The translations under genes were made by a program, and so were the position numbers. This document shows, piece by piece, positions 6,748 through 13,815 of a DNA stretch of 23,030 nt (position 1 is its first letter; every line of letters starts with the position of its first letter). The DNA comes from an uncultured Oscillospiraceae bacterium (GTDB lineage Bacteria > Bacillota > Clostridia > Oscillospirales > Oscillospiraceae). The notes under the pieces were generated by a model. That model was given only the letters and a program-made list of their open reading frames with translations, was not told the DNA's origin and ran no database searches. The stretch lies in NCBI GenBank assembly GCA_944385455.1, contig CALWXI010000030.1, positions 1-23,030 on the forward strand, given 5' to 3'.

Positions 6748-9700
6748 ATGTCCTTTGTCCATCTGCATGTTCATACGGAATACAGTCTCCTGGACGGTGC
6801 CTGCCGCATCCGGGCTCTGCCGGGTGTGGTGAAAGCCATGGGACAGACGGCTTGCGCCGTCACCGATCACGGCGTCATGTATGGGGCCATTGACTTTTAC
6901 CGGGGCTGCAAAGCGGAAGGGATCAAGCCCATCATCGGCTGCGAGGTATATGTGGCGCCCAGGGGCCGAAGCCGCTTCGACAAAATCCACGAATTTGATT
7001 CCGAGAGCCGTCACTTGGTGCTGCTGTGCGAGAATGAAGAGGGCTATCGGAACCTCTCCTATATGGTATCCATGGCTTGGACAGAAGGGTTTTACATCAA
7101 GCCACGGATCGACATGGAGCTGCTGCGCTCACACAGCAAGGGACTGATTGCACTGTCGGCATGCCTTGCCGGTGAGATACCCCGGATGCTGCGCAACGGA
7201 GAGTATGAAAACGCCAGGGATTATGCGCTGGAGCTCTCAGAGATCTTTGGACAGGACCGCTTTTATCTGGAGCTGCAGGACCATGGTATCCGGGACCAGC
7301 AGACGGTGAACCGGGGGATCCTGCGCATCCATCAGGAGACGGGATTGCCCATGGTCTGCACCAACGATGCCCACTACCTGCGCCGGGAGGACGCCGAGGC
7401 GCATGATGTGCTTTTGTGCATCCAGACCGGCAAGACCCTGGACGATGAGAACCGGATGCGCTATGAGCCCCGGAACTTTTATCTGCGCAGCGAGCAGGAG
7501 ATGCAGGCGCTTTTTCAGGGCTATGAGGGAGCGCTGGAGAACACGGAAAAGATCGCACAGATGTGCAATTTGGAATTTACCTTCGGGACCTATCATCTGC
7601 CGGAATTCCAGCTGCCGCCTGGCTACGACAGCTTTTCCTATCTGAAGGAGCTCTGTGACCGGGGCTATCGGGAGCGGTACGGGGAGGATGATTCCCACCG
7701 GGCACAGCTGGCGTATGAGCAGGACATGATCGAGAAAATGGGCTTTACGGACTATTTCCTCATTGTCTCGGACTTCGTCCGCTACGCCAAGGAGGCCGGG
7801 ATCCCCGTGGGCCCCGGCCGCGGCAGTGCCGCGGGCAGCATGGTGAGCTACTGCCTGCATATCACGGACATCGACCCTGTGCAGTACAGCCTCTATTTCG
7901 AGCGGTTCCTGAACCCGGAGCGGGTCAGCATGCCGGATATCGACATGGACTTCGGGGATACACGCCGGGGAGAGGTGGTGGACTATGTCCGCCGCAAATA
8001 CGGTGATGATCATGTGGCCCAGATCGTGACCTTCGGTACCATGGCGGCCCGCGGCGTTATCCGGGATGTGGGACGGGTCATGAACATCCCGTACGCCGAG
8101 GTGGATCAGATCGCCAAGCAGGTCCCGGGCGGCCCCGGCGCACTGCATATCACGCTGGACGAGGCGCTGCGGCTGAGCAGGCCTCTGCGGGAGCGGTATG
8201 AAGCAGACGAGCGGGTACGGCTCCTCATCGATACCGCCAAGGCATTGGAGGGCATGCCGCGTCATGCCTCTACCCACGCCGCCGGCGTGGTCATCACCAG
8301 AAGACCCGTGTATGAATATGTTCCGCTGGCAAAGAACGACGATGCGGTGGTCTGTCAGTACGTCATGACCACACTGGAAGAGCTGGGCCTTTTGAAGATG
8401 GACTTTTTGGGCCTGCGGAACCTGACGGTCCTGGATGACGCGGTGAAGATGCTCCAGGTCCAGCAGCCGGACTTTCGCCTGTCGGACATCCCGGAAGATG
8501 ACAAGGCCACTTTTGAGATGCTCTCCCGGGGCCAGACCTCCGGGGTATTCCAGATGGAATCCACGGGAATGACTGGTGTGTGCGTGGGCCTCAAGCCCCA
8601 GAACATTGAGGACATCACCGCCATCATCGCCCTTTACCGGCCCGGCCCTATGGAATCCATCCCGCGTTTCATCTCCTGCAAGCATAATCCCGACCTCATC
8701 CGCTACCGCCATCCGTCTCTGGAACCCATCCTCTCCAACACCTACGGCTGTATCGTCTATCAGGAGCAGGTGATCCAGATCTTCCAGCAGCTGGGGGGGT
8801 ATTCTCTGGGGCAGGCGGATATGGTGCGCCGTGCCATCTCCAAAAAGAAGGCCGCCCAGATTCAGAAGGAGAAGGACACCTTTATTCACGGTGACAAGGA
8901 AAGAAACATTACAGGATGTGTGGCAAAAGGGATTCCGGAGGATGTGGCGGAAGCCATTTATCAGGAGATCTACGATTTTGCCAACTATGCCTTCAATAAG
9001 GCCCATGCTGTCAGCTACGCAGTGGTGGCTTATCAGACGGCCTATTTCAAATGTCACTTTCCCCGGGAATACATGGCGGCCCTTCTCACCAGTGTATTGG
9101 ATAATTCTGATAAAGTGGCAGGCTATATCAACGAATGCAAGGACTGCGGAATCGCTCTGCTGCCGCCGGATATCAACCGTTCCGCCGATACCTTCACAGT
9201 GGAGGAGGGGGGGATTCGCTTCGGCCTGGTGGCGATCAAGAACATTGGCCGCGGATTCATCCAGGCAGTGATGCGAGAGCGGAAGGGAAAGCCCTTCACC
9301 TCACTGACGGATTTCTGCCAGCGTATGAGCGGCAGCGATATGAATAAGCGGGCGGTGGAGAACCTGATCCGCTCCGGTGCGTTTGACTCTCTGGGAGCCC
9401 GCCGTTCCCAGCTCATCCAGGTCTATGAAAAAGTAATGGATTCCGTGGCGGACCAGCAGCGCAAAAATCTGGTGGGACAGATGGATTTTTTCTCTATGGC
9501 TGCTGTTAACTCTGAAGAATCAATGCCTGTAAAGGAAATTCCTTTGCCGAATATTCCGGAGTTTTCTCCGCAGGAGCTCATGACCATGGAGAAGGAGACC
9601 ACCGGACTCTATCTCTCGGGACATCCCATAGACGCCTATCGGGAAGAGATCCGCAGGTTTCATACGCCCACGATCGCCTCTATCCTGGCGGATTTTGCCC

Positions 9701-10245
9701 AGGAGGGCGGTCCTGTGCGATTCTCTGATGACCAGCGCATCTCTGTCTGCGGTGTGGTGACCTCCAGCAAGACCAAGACCACCCGCAACAACAGCCTTAT
9801 GGCCTACGTGGTGGTGGAAGACGACACGGCTTCCATTGAGCTTTTGTGCTTTTCCAGAGTGCTGGATACCTGTGGTCCCTATCTCCGTGAGAATCAGGCC
9901 GTGGTGGTGCAGGGGCGGCTGTCTGTCCGGGATGAGAAGGCCCCGCAGATCCTGTGTGACTCTGCCTATCCTCTGGGGGCCATGGAGGGGGCTCCTCCTC
10001 CGCCGCCTCCGCCTCATGCAGAAAAGCTTCTGCCTGGGAATACTCTGTATTTGAAGTTCCCCTCTCTAACGGATCCCGCCATACGGCATATGAAGCTGGT
10101 GTTCAATATGTTTCCCGGCACAACACCGGTCAAGATGGTGATGGCGGACACTCGAAAGGTCTACGGGAGCTCCGTTTTGCTCCACCGGGCCCTGGTAGAG
10201 GAAGCCAAAGAGACGCTCGGCCCTGAAAATGTCGTGGTGAAGTAG
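6748..10245 (+). CDS. dnaE: DNA polymerase III subunit alpha
   Basis: This is the DnaE-type replicative polymerase (1165 aa). In Firmicutes it normally extends primers alongside PolC. The N-terminal PHP domain begins FVHLHVHTEYS (3-13) with its histidines intact. The palm has GPGRGSAAGS (about 355-364) and the catalytic aspartates in PDIDMDF (D399, D401) and KMDFLGLRNL (D552). A helix-hairpin-helix region follows near 820-880, then a clamp-binding motif QMDFF (911-915), an OB-fold around 985-1060 (ISVCGVVTSSKTK) and a C-terminal domain. A run of seven prolines (1083-1089) separates the OB-fold from the C-terminal domain. The Shine-Dalgarno is GGGAGGA about 8 nt before the ATG. It is the last gene of the hprK operon, and its TAG stop lies inside the terminator stem. 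Confidence 0.97.
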   Translation: MSFVHLHVHTEYSLLDGACRIRALPGVVKAMGQTACAVTDHGVMYGAIDFYRGCKAEGIKPIIGCEVYVAPRGRSRFDKIHEFDSESRHLVLLCENEEGYRNLSYMVSMAWTEGFYIKPRIDMELLRSHSKGLIALSACLAGEIPRMLRNGEYENARDYALELSEIFGQDRFYLELQDHGIRDQQTVNRGILRIHQETGLPMVCTNDAHYLRREDAEAHDVLLCIQTGKTLDDENRMRYEPRNFYLRSEQEMQALFQGYEGALENTEKIAQMCNLEFTFGTYHLPEFQLPPGYDSFSYLKELCDRGYRERYGEDDSHRAQLAYEQDMIEKMGFTDYFLIVSDFVRYAKEAGIPVGPGRGSAAGSMVSYCLHITDIDPVQYSLYFERFLNPERVSMPDIDMDFGDTRRGEVVDYVRRKYGDDHVAQIVTFGTMAARGVIRDVGRVMNIPYAEVDQIAKQVPGGPGALHITLDEALRLSRPLRERYEADERVRLLIDTAKALEGMPRHASTHAAGVVITRRPVYEYVPLAKNDDAVVCQYVMTTLEELGLLKMDFLGLRNLTVLDDAVKMLQVQQPDFRLSDIPEDDKATFEMLSRGQTSGVFQMESTGMTGVCVGLKPQNIEDITAIIALYRPGPMESIPRFISCKHNPDLIRYRHPSLEPILSNTYGCIVYQEQVIQIFQQLGGYSLGQADMVRRAISKKKAAQIQKEKDTFIHGDKERNITGCVAKGIPEDVAEAIYQEIYDFANYAFNKAHAVSYAVVAYQTAYFKCHFPREYMAALLTSVLDNSDKVAGYINECKDCGIALLPPDINRSADTFTVEEGGIRFGLVAIKNIGRGFIQAVMRERKGKPFTSLTDFCQRMSGSDMNKRAVENLIRSGAFDSLGARRSQLIQVYEKVMDSVADQQRKNLVGQMDFFSMAAVNSEESMPVKEIPLPNIPEFSPQELMTMEKETTGLYLSGHPIDAYREEIRRFHTPTIASILADFAQEGGPVRFSDDQRISVCGVVTSSKTKTTRNNSLMAYVVVEDDTASIELLCFSRVLDTCGPYLRENQAVVVQGRLSVRDEKAPQILCDSAYPLGAMEGAPPPPPPPHAEKLLPGNTLYLKFPSLTDPAIRHMKLVFNMFPGTTPVKMVMADTRKVYGSSVLLHRALVEEAKETLGPENVVVK

Positions 10246-10283
10246 AAAAAGCTTCGAAGCCGCAGGCTTCGAAGCTTTTTCTA
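10243..10283. terminator. Bidirectional terminator shared by dnaE and DUF4364 gene
   Basis: This is a perfect 19-bp inverted repeat (10243-10261 with 10265-10283) around a GCA loop. Its left arm is TAGAAAAAGCTTCGAAGCC. A-rich and T-rich flanks give a T tract in both directions. The outermost base triplet of each arm is the TAG stop codon of the gene entering from that side, so the two genes end within the stem. Each arm also contains its own GCTTCGAAGC palindrome, allowing alternative folds. Confidence 0.93.
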
Positions 10284-10811
10284 TTCTTCATCAGAGAGCA
10301 GCAGATCCATGATCTTGCTGTAAAGCTTTTCCGGATCTTTCTGAAACCGCTCGGAAAGGACCTTTGCCATGTCCTCCCGGACCACCATCAGCCGCAGGTC
10401 CATTACGCTGCCCATGTCGTCATCCAGATTCAGCCGGACCGTATAGGTGCCGTTGGCGCGCTGGTCCCAGACGGCCCGCACCTGACTTTTGCGGCGCAGC
10501 TTCCGGTTCCAGATGGCGATGTTCTTGTCGCAGCGCAGCCGCACGGAGTAGGGGAGGCTGCTTTCACAGATCTGGCTGTTGCGCAGGCCCTTGTCCGTAA
10601 TGGCGTACAAGCCATCCTCAGAGAGCGTCAGATGCTGGGTCTTGACCAAGTCGCTGAGACACTCTGAAAAGTCAAAATAGTCGATGGCATCATCACACAT
10701 GGTGAGATCCAGGACCGTATCGAAAGGGATCGGCTCAATGACTCGCGCAGCGATGTACAGAATCAGGAATTTGATCTCCAGCTTATCATGGATGAACCCG
10801 CGTCCCGCCAT
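10281..10811 (-). CDS. DUF4364 family winged-helix-like protein
   Basis: The 176-aa product resembles the DUF4364 family found in Clostridia, whose N-terminal half looks like a winged helix: KLEIKFLILYIAARVIEPIPFDTVLDL, then DYFDFSECLSDLVKTQHL and ITDKG. The C-terminal half (about 85-176) is a beta-rich region, RRKSQVRAVWDQRANGTYTV onwards, of unknown role. There is no signal peptide or membrane segment. The start is firm: AGGAGGT (10818-10824 on the plus strand as ACCTCCT) lies 6-7 nt before the ATG. It is divergent from the XRE gene and convergent with dnaE. A transcriptional role is inferred from fold resemblance, and no target is known. Confidence 0.85.
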   Translation of the reverse strand: MAGRGFIHDKLEIKFLILYIAARVIEPIPFDTVLDLTMCDDAIDYFDFSECLSDLVKTQHLTLSEDGLYAITDKGLRNSQICESSLPYSVRLRCDKNIAIWNRKLRRKSQVRAVWDQRANGTYTVRLNLDDDMGSVMDLRLMVVREDMAKVLSERFQKDPEKLYSKIMDLLLSDEE

Positions 10812-10874
10812 AATATGACCTCCTTTGGCACGTCTCTCTCATTTGATACCAGTATACCCCAATTTCCTGCCGTT

Positions 10875-10904
10875 TGTATAGTCCCAAATAAAATGGAAAG
10901 TCAG
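10875..10904 (-). promoter_or_regulatory. Weak candidate promoter for DUF4364 gene
   Basis: On the minus strand CTGACT (10899-10904), 18 bp and TATACA (10875-10880) make a partial sigma-A match, giving a leader of about 55 nt. A second good -10 look-alike (TATACT, near 10848-10853) has no -35 partner. The site overlaps one GGAAAG repeat of the neighbouring XRE promoter region. Confidence 0.35.
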
Positions 10905-10963
10905 CTTGACATTTTTGAAGAAACGTGCTATGTTCAAATTACGGAAAGGAAGCTTTCCATTTT
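10890..10963. repeat. Inverted repeats flanking the XRE promoter (operator candidate)
   Basis: An 11-bp perfect inverted repeat (AAAATGGAAAG at 10890-10900, CTTTCCATTTT at 10953-10963) brackets the XRE promoter. A third copy of the core, GGAAAG at 10943-10948, faces CTTTCC at 10953-10958 across a 4-nt centre, forming a 16-bp operator-like palindrome just after the start point. The arrangement suits a dimeric repressor acting on its own promoter, with possible looping. This is inferred from layout only. Confidence 0.6.
10906..10934 (+). promoter_or_regulatory. Sigma-A promoter of the XRE/membrane-protein pair
   Basis: A perfect TTGACA (10906-10911), a 17-bp spacer and TATGTT (10929-10934) with an extended TG (TGC before the -10) make one of the strongest promoters in the window. 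The start would be near 10941, immediately upstream of the GGAAAG palindrome, so a protein bound there could block transcription. Confidence 0.75.
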
Positions 10964-10988
10964 GAGGCCTGCAAATGGGGGTGATGGG

Positions 10989-11192
10989 TTGAAAAACCGT
11001 CTGGAGGAACTGCGCAAGGCCCGGGGAATTCGGCAGGAGGAGCTGGCGGAAGCGCTGGAGGTCTCGCGGCAGACCATCGGCTCTCTGGAAAACGGACGGT
11101 ACAATCCGTCCATTCTGCTGGCGTTCAAGATTGCCCGGTACTTCGGGATGACCATTGAGGAGATCTTTTTGTACGAGGAGGAACCGTCATGA
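10989..11192 (+). CDS. Small XRE-family HTH regulator
   Basis: This 67-residue protein is essentially one Cro/C1-type helix-turn-helix: KNRLEELRKARGIRQEELAEALEVSR, then QTIGSLENGRYNPSI and LAFKIARYFGMTIEEIF. It has no effector domain. It matches the family of compact clostridial regulators that are co-encoded with a small membrane protein. The start is a TTG (10989-10991) preceded by GGGGGTGATGG, which fits the conserved N-terminus. The longer frame opens inside the DUF4364 gene and across the promoter and is rejected. The stop overlaps the next start (ATGA). It probably represses its own promoter through the nearby GGAAAG repeats, but that is inference. Confidence 0.88.
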   Translation: MKNRLEELRKARGIRQEELAEALEVSRQTIGSLENGRYNPSILLAFKIARYFGMTIEEIFLYEEEPS

Positions 11193-11605
11193 GAAAGAAA
11201 ACAAAGGGATATCTGGCGCTGGGTGTACTGGGCGCGGTGCTGGCGGTGCTGAGCCTGATTCTGGAGGGGCGGATCTCCGATCCCGTGGGCGGGATGCTGA
11301 TGGGGACCGGCTCGGGGCTGTTTGCATTCGGATTTTGCCAGTGGCGGATGCGGCGCTGGGAGGAGAAGGACCCCGAACGGATGCATCAGGCGACGGTGGA
11401 GGCCAACGATGAACGCAACGTGGCCATCCGGCGCCGGGCTCAGGCGGTGTCCGGGGAGGTGCTGCAGTGGGCTGTCATGGCGGCGGCCTGGGTCTCCATC
11501 GGTCTGGGGGCGCCGCTGTGGGTGACGCTGGCGGCGGTGGGGGTGTTTCTGGCCAAGAGCATTCTTGAGATCGCTTTGATGGTCCGTTATCAGCGGCAGA
11601 TGTAA
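11189..11605 (+). CDS. Small four-helix membrane protein, unknown function
   Basis: The 138-aa product has a short basic N-terminus and two hydrophobic segments (about 7-25 and 33-51). A charged middle (53-90, including RRWEEKDPERMHQ and DERNVAIRRRA) follows, then two more hydrophobic segments (about 92-108 and 110-132). The layout and the DERN..I..RA motif recall DUF2178-like membrane proteins encoded next to XRE regulators, but I cannot assign the family with certainty. It overlaps the regulator gene by 4 nt, so the two are translationally coupled. The leading hypothesis is a signal-sensing or immunity-type partner, though nothing in the sequence proves it. There are no cysteine or metal motifs. 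Confidence 0.8.
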   Translation: MRKKTKGYLALGVLGAVLAVLSLILEGRISDPVGGMLMGTGSGLFAFGFCQWRMRRWEEKDPERMHQATVEANDERNVAIRRRAQAVSGEVLQWAVMAAAWVSIGLGAPLWVTLAAVGVFLAKSILEIALMVRYQRQM

Positions 11606-11632
11606 CCGCGTCGAAGGCCGTCGGATTTTGCC

Positions 11633-11662
11633 TTGACGCTGCCGCCCCTGCGGCGGTATCAT
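11633..11662 (+). promoter_or_regulatory. Promoter of the DUF3048 lipoprotein gene
   Basis: TTGACG (11633-11638), an 18-bp spacer and TATCAT (11657-11662) form a good sigma-A match 32 nt before the start codon. The spacer holds an inverted repeat GCCGC-CCCT-GCGGC (11641-11654), placed where a bound regulator could act. Confidence 0.68.
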
Positions 11663-11694
11663 GGAGGCAAGATCAAACGAGAGGCGGGGACGGA

Positions 11695-12780
11695 ATGGGA
11701 AAGCGGATACTGGCTGCGCTGCTGGCGGCCATGATGGTACTGGCTTTTTCGGGATGCGGGAAAGCGGAGATCCCGGAACCCGCACCGGAGCGGGAACCTG
11801 TGGTGCAGCCGGAATTCGAGCCGGAACCAGAGCCGGAGGTATATGTTCCATCCGGCACCAATCCGCTGACCGGGCTGCCTATGGAACCGGAGTTTGAAAA
11901 TGACCGGCCAGTGGCGGTGATGTTCAACAACATCAAGGCGGCTCAGCCGCAGCTGGGCATCTCGCAGGCCGACCTCATCTACGAGGTGGTGGCGGAGGGC
12001 GGCATCACCCGGATGCTGGCGCTCTACCAATCCCTGGAGGGCGTGGGAAATCTGGGCAGCATCCGCTCCACCCGGACGTATTATCTGGAGCTGGCCCTTG
12101 GGCATGATGCCCTGTTGGTCCATGCCGGCGGCAGTCCGGATGCCTACCAGAAGATCCCCGCCTGGGATGTGGACAACATGGACGGAGTCAATGGCGGATC
12201 CGACGCGAAGATCTTCTGGCGGGATGCGGAGCGCCGTAAGGCCATGGGGTATGAGCACAGCCTTCTGACTTCCGGGGAGGCCATCTTGGAGTATCTGGCC
12301 CAGGACCATTTCCGGCTCCAGCATGAGGAAGGCGATTCCTCTCCGCAGCTCTTTTCAGAGAACGGGACCCCTGCCGCAGGCACTGCCGCAGAGCATATTT
12401 CGGTAAAATTCTCCAACTATAAGACCGGTACCTTTGACTATGATGCTGCCTCGGGTCTGTATCTGGCTGGGCAGTACGGCTCGGATCACATTGACGGCGA
12501 GACCGGAGAGCAGGTAAGCGTCACCAATGTGCTGGTCCTGGAGACCAGTATTTCCGTCATCTCCGGCGATACAGCGGGGCGGCTGAGCGTCCGTCTCACC
12601 GGAGCCGGAGATGGCATGTTCTTCTGCGGCGGCAAGTCCATCCCCATCCAGTGGAGCAAGGCAGACCGAAACAGTCCGTTTGTCTATACTCTGGAGGATG
12701 GTACGCCTCTGGCATTGGGACAGGGCAAGACCTATGTGTGCATCATCTCTTCTTCCGGCAATTCCGTCAGTATTTCCTGA
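11695..12780 (+). CDS. DUF3048 (YerB-like) lipoprotein
   Basis: The 361-aa product begins with a lipoprotein signal: a basic start, a hydrophobic stretch (5-18) and the lipobox FSGC with acylated C21. A Pro/Glu-rich tether follows (about 24-52, with EPEPEPE). The DUF3048 domain then starts at NPLTGLPMEPEFENDRPVAVMFNN and runs through QADLIYEVVAEGGITRMLALYQ and IRSTRTYYLELALGHDALLVHAGGSPDAY. A second, beta-rich part covers roughly 230-361 (VKFSNYKTGTFDYD and PIQWSKADRNSPF). It should be anchored on the outer face of the membrane. No biochemical function is established for the family. It has its own promoter and a terminator directly after the stop. The Shine-Dalgarno is GAGGCGGGGACGGA, purine-rich but not ideal. 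Confidence 0.9.
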   Translation: MGKRILAALLAAMMVLAFSGCGKAEIPEPAPEREPVVQPEFEPEPEPEVYVPSGTNPLTGLPMEPEFENDRPVAVMFNNIKAAQPQLGISQADLIYEVVAEGGITRMLALYQSLEGVGNLGSIRSTRTYYLELALGHDALLVHAGGSPDAYQKIPAWDVDNMDGVNGGSDAKIFWRDAERRKAMGYEHSLLTSGEAILEYLAQDHFRLQHEEGDSSPQLFSENGTPAAGTAAEHISVKFSNYKTGTFDYDAASGLYLAGQYGSDHIDGETGEQVSVTNVLVLETSISVISGDTAGRLSVRLTGAGDGMFFCGGKSIPIQWSKADRNSPFVYTLEDGTPLALGQGKTYVCIISSSGNSVSIS

Positions 12781-12789
12781 ATCACGGCG

Positions 12790-12819
12790 AAAAGCCGCCC
12801 CATATGGGGCGGCTTTTTT
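12790..12819. terminator. Palindromic terminator, DUF3048 gene / Cys-rich gene
   Basis: A perfect 28-bp palindrome (12790-12803 with 12804-12817, arm AAAAGCCGCCCCAT) is followed by TTTTTT on the plus strand and TTTT on the minus strand. It starts 10 nt after the lipoprotein stop and lies 6 nt beyond the stop of the convergent gene, so it can serve both. Confidence 0.93.
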
Positions 12820-12822
12820 GCG

Positions 12823-13653
12823 TCATTTGCAGCAGCACTTGGCTTCCTGATAATTTTCCGGCATACAGACGGTATTGGGAGGGAAGAACTCGCCAACCGG
12901 GAATGCGATGTTGCGGAACACACAGCAGGGGTCCTCGCTGCCGCTGCCGCAGGAGCACTCCTTGTCGGGCATGCAGTAGTCGTACACCGGTACCAGCAGC
13001 TGGGAATCCCGCTCCAGACGCACGATGGAGAACTGTCCAAGCGTCACATAGATCCGGCGGCTGTCATCACCGCTGGAGAGCTCGCCGCCGAAGCATCCGT
13101 TGACAAAAGAGGGTACTTCGCACAGATCACAGTCGCATTCCCGCTTGCCGCAGCAGTCCAGAATGCGGGCATCCAGCACGATGGGATCCACCGCCTCCAC
13201 CACGGCGATGGGGGCATTGGCGCGCTTGAGCATCTGGATATCAGGTTCTCCGGTCCGAAGTTCGGAGGAGAAGATCTTGGCGTTGCCCTCGCTTCCGAAG
13301 AGGATGGCCCGTTTGTCAAAAACGCACAGGCCCTCCACGGTTACCGGAGCCGGACAGCTGAGGTAGGCCTGCAGAGTAACGGCGTAGAAAAAGCGCATAT
13401 CAACGGTGTAGAATCCCCGGTTGAAGCTGACGGGTTCCACATCTACGTAGACGTACAGCAGCTTTGCGGTGCCGCCCTTGACCGAGAGGGCCCGGTTAAT
13501 GATGTCAACATACTGCAGCTTCGGGTAAAACCGCAAGTCCTCGATGCAATCCTTATCACGGCAGGAGTCATAGATTTTTCGGGTATGGATGCATACCGCC
13601 TCCCGGACGTTTCCACAGTCCGAGACGGGACCAGGCATGATCTTGTCAGGCAT
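12823..13653 (-). CDS. Cysteine-rich conserved clostridial protein, unknown function
   Basis: The 276-aa product contains 21 cysteines, many in pairs or clusters: SCRDKDC near the N-terminus, LDCCGKRECDCDLC (about 165-178), ECSCGSGSEDPCC (about 235-247) and a terminal KCCCK. The start REAVCIHTRKIYDSCRDKDCIEDLR resembles a group of clostridial hypotheticals that I recognise but cannot name. The middle is a beta-rich region (LLYVYVDVEPVSF, FYAVTLQAYLSCP). There is no signal peptide or membrane segment. The start is supported by AGGAGGT 7 nt upstream. It is divergent from spoIIIA and has its own terminator. A structural, cross-linked or metal-binding spore protein is plausible from cysteine content and location, but is not shown. 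Codon use is like the neighbours. Confidence 0.85.
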   Translation of the reverse strand: MPDKIMPGPVSDCGNVREAVCIHTRKIYDSCRDKDCIEDLRFYPKLQYVDIINRALSVKGGTAKLLYVYVDVEPVSFNRGFYTVDMRFFYAVTLQAYLSCPAPVTVEGLCVFDKRAILFGSEGNAKIFSSELRTGEPDIQMLKRANAPIAVVEAVDPIVLDARILDCCGKRECDCDLCEVPSFVNGCFGGELSSGDDSRRIYVTLGQFSIVRLERDSQLLVPVYDYCMPDKECSCGSGSEDPCCVFRNIAFPVGEFFPPNTVCMPENYQEAKCCCK

Positions 13654-13684
13654 GATGAATACCTCCTAGTTTAAGTAGCTGGGT

Positions 13685-13701
13685 GAAAGAACAGGTCTTT
13701 C
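13685..13701. repeat. Short inverted repeat between Cys-rich gene and spoIIIAA
   Basis: GAAAGA-ACAGG-TCTTTC is a perfect 6-bp inverted repeat in the 162-nt divergent region. It has no T tract in either direction and so is not a terminator. It lies about 32 nt upstream of the Cys-rich gene start, where an operator could sit. Confidence 0.4.
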
Positions 13702-13758
13702 AATCCAGTCTATGCACGGGCAGGAGGGGGGTGCGGAAAGCACGAGCGGGATTTGCAG

Positions 13759-13787
13759 GCATACTTCCGGACGAGCCGTCATAGGGT
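13759..13787 (+). promoter_or_regulatory. Candidate sigma-E promoter of the spoIIIA operon
   Basis: GCATACT (13759-13765), 14 bp and CATAGGGT (13780-13787) resemble the sigma-E pattern (GCATATT, about 14 bp, CATAnnnT), with one mismatch in the -35 element. The start near 13794 would lie just before the AAAGGAAAGGGGG ribosome site. In B. subtilis spoIIIA is a mother-cell sigma-E operon, which supports the reading. No sigma-A promoter is evident here. Confidence 0.5.
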
Positions 13788-13815
13788 GAACCAACAAAGG
13801 AAAGGGGGATGACCC

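Noticed and set aside
10848..10853. TATACT (minus strand) as the -10 of the DUF4364 promoter
   Set aside because: The hexamer is good, but nothing resembling a -35 lies 16-18 bp upstream.
10788..10988. Longer XRE protein starting at 10788
   Set aside because: The frame would run through the DUF4364 start and the strong TTGACA promoter, and the extra residues are not part of the helix-turn-helix family.
13702..13720. GCATAGACT on the minus strand as a sigma-K -10 element for the Cys-rich gene
   Set aside because: No matching -35 AC element lies at the required 16-17 bp, and it would leave a long leader. Not enough to call.
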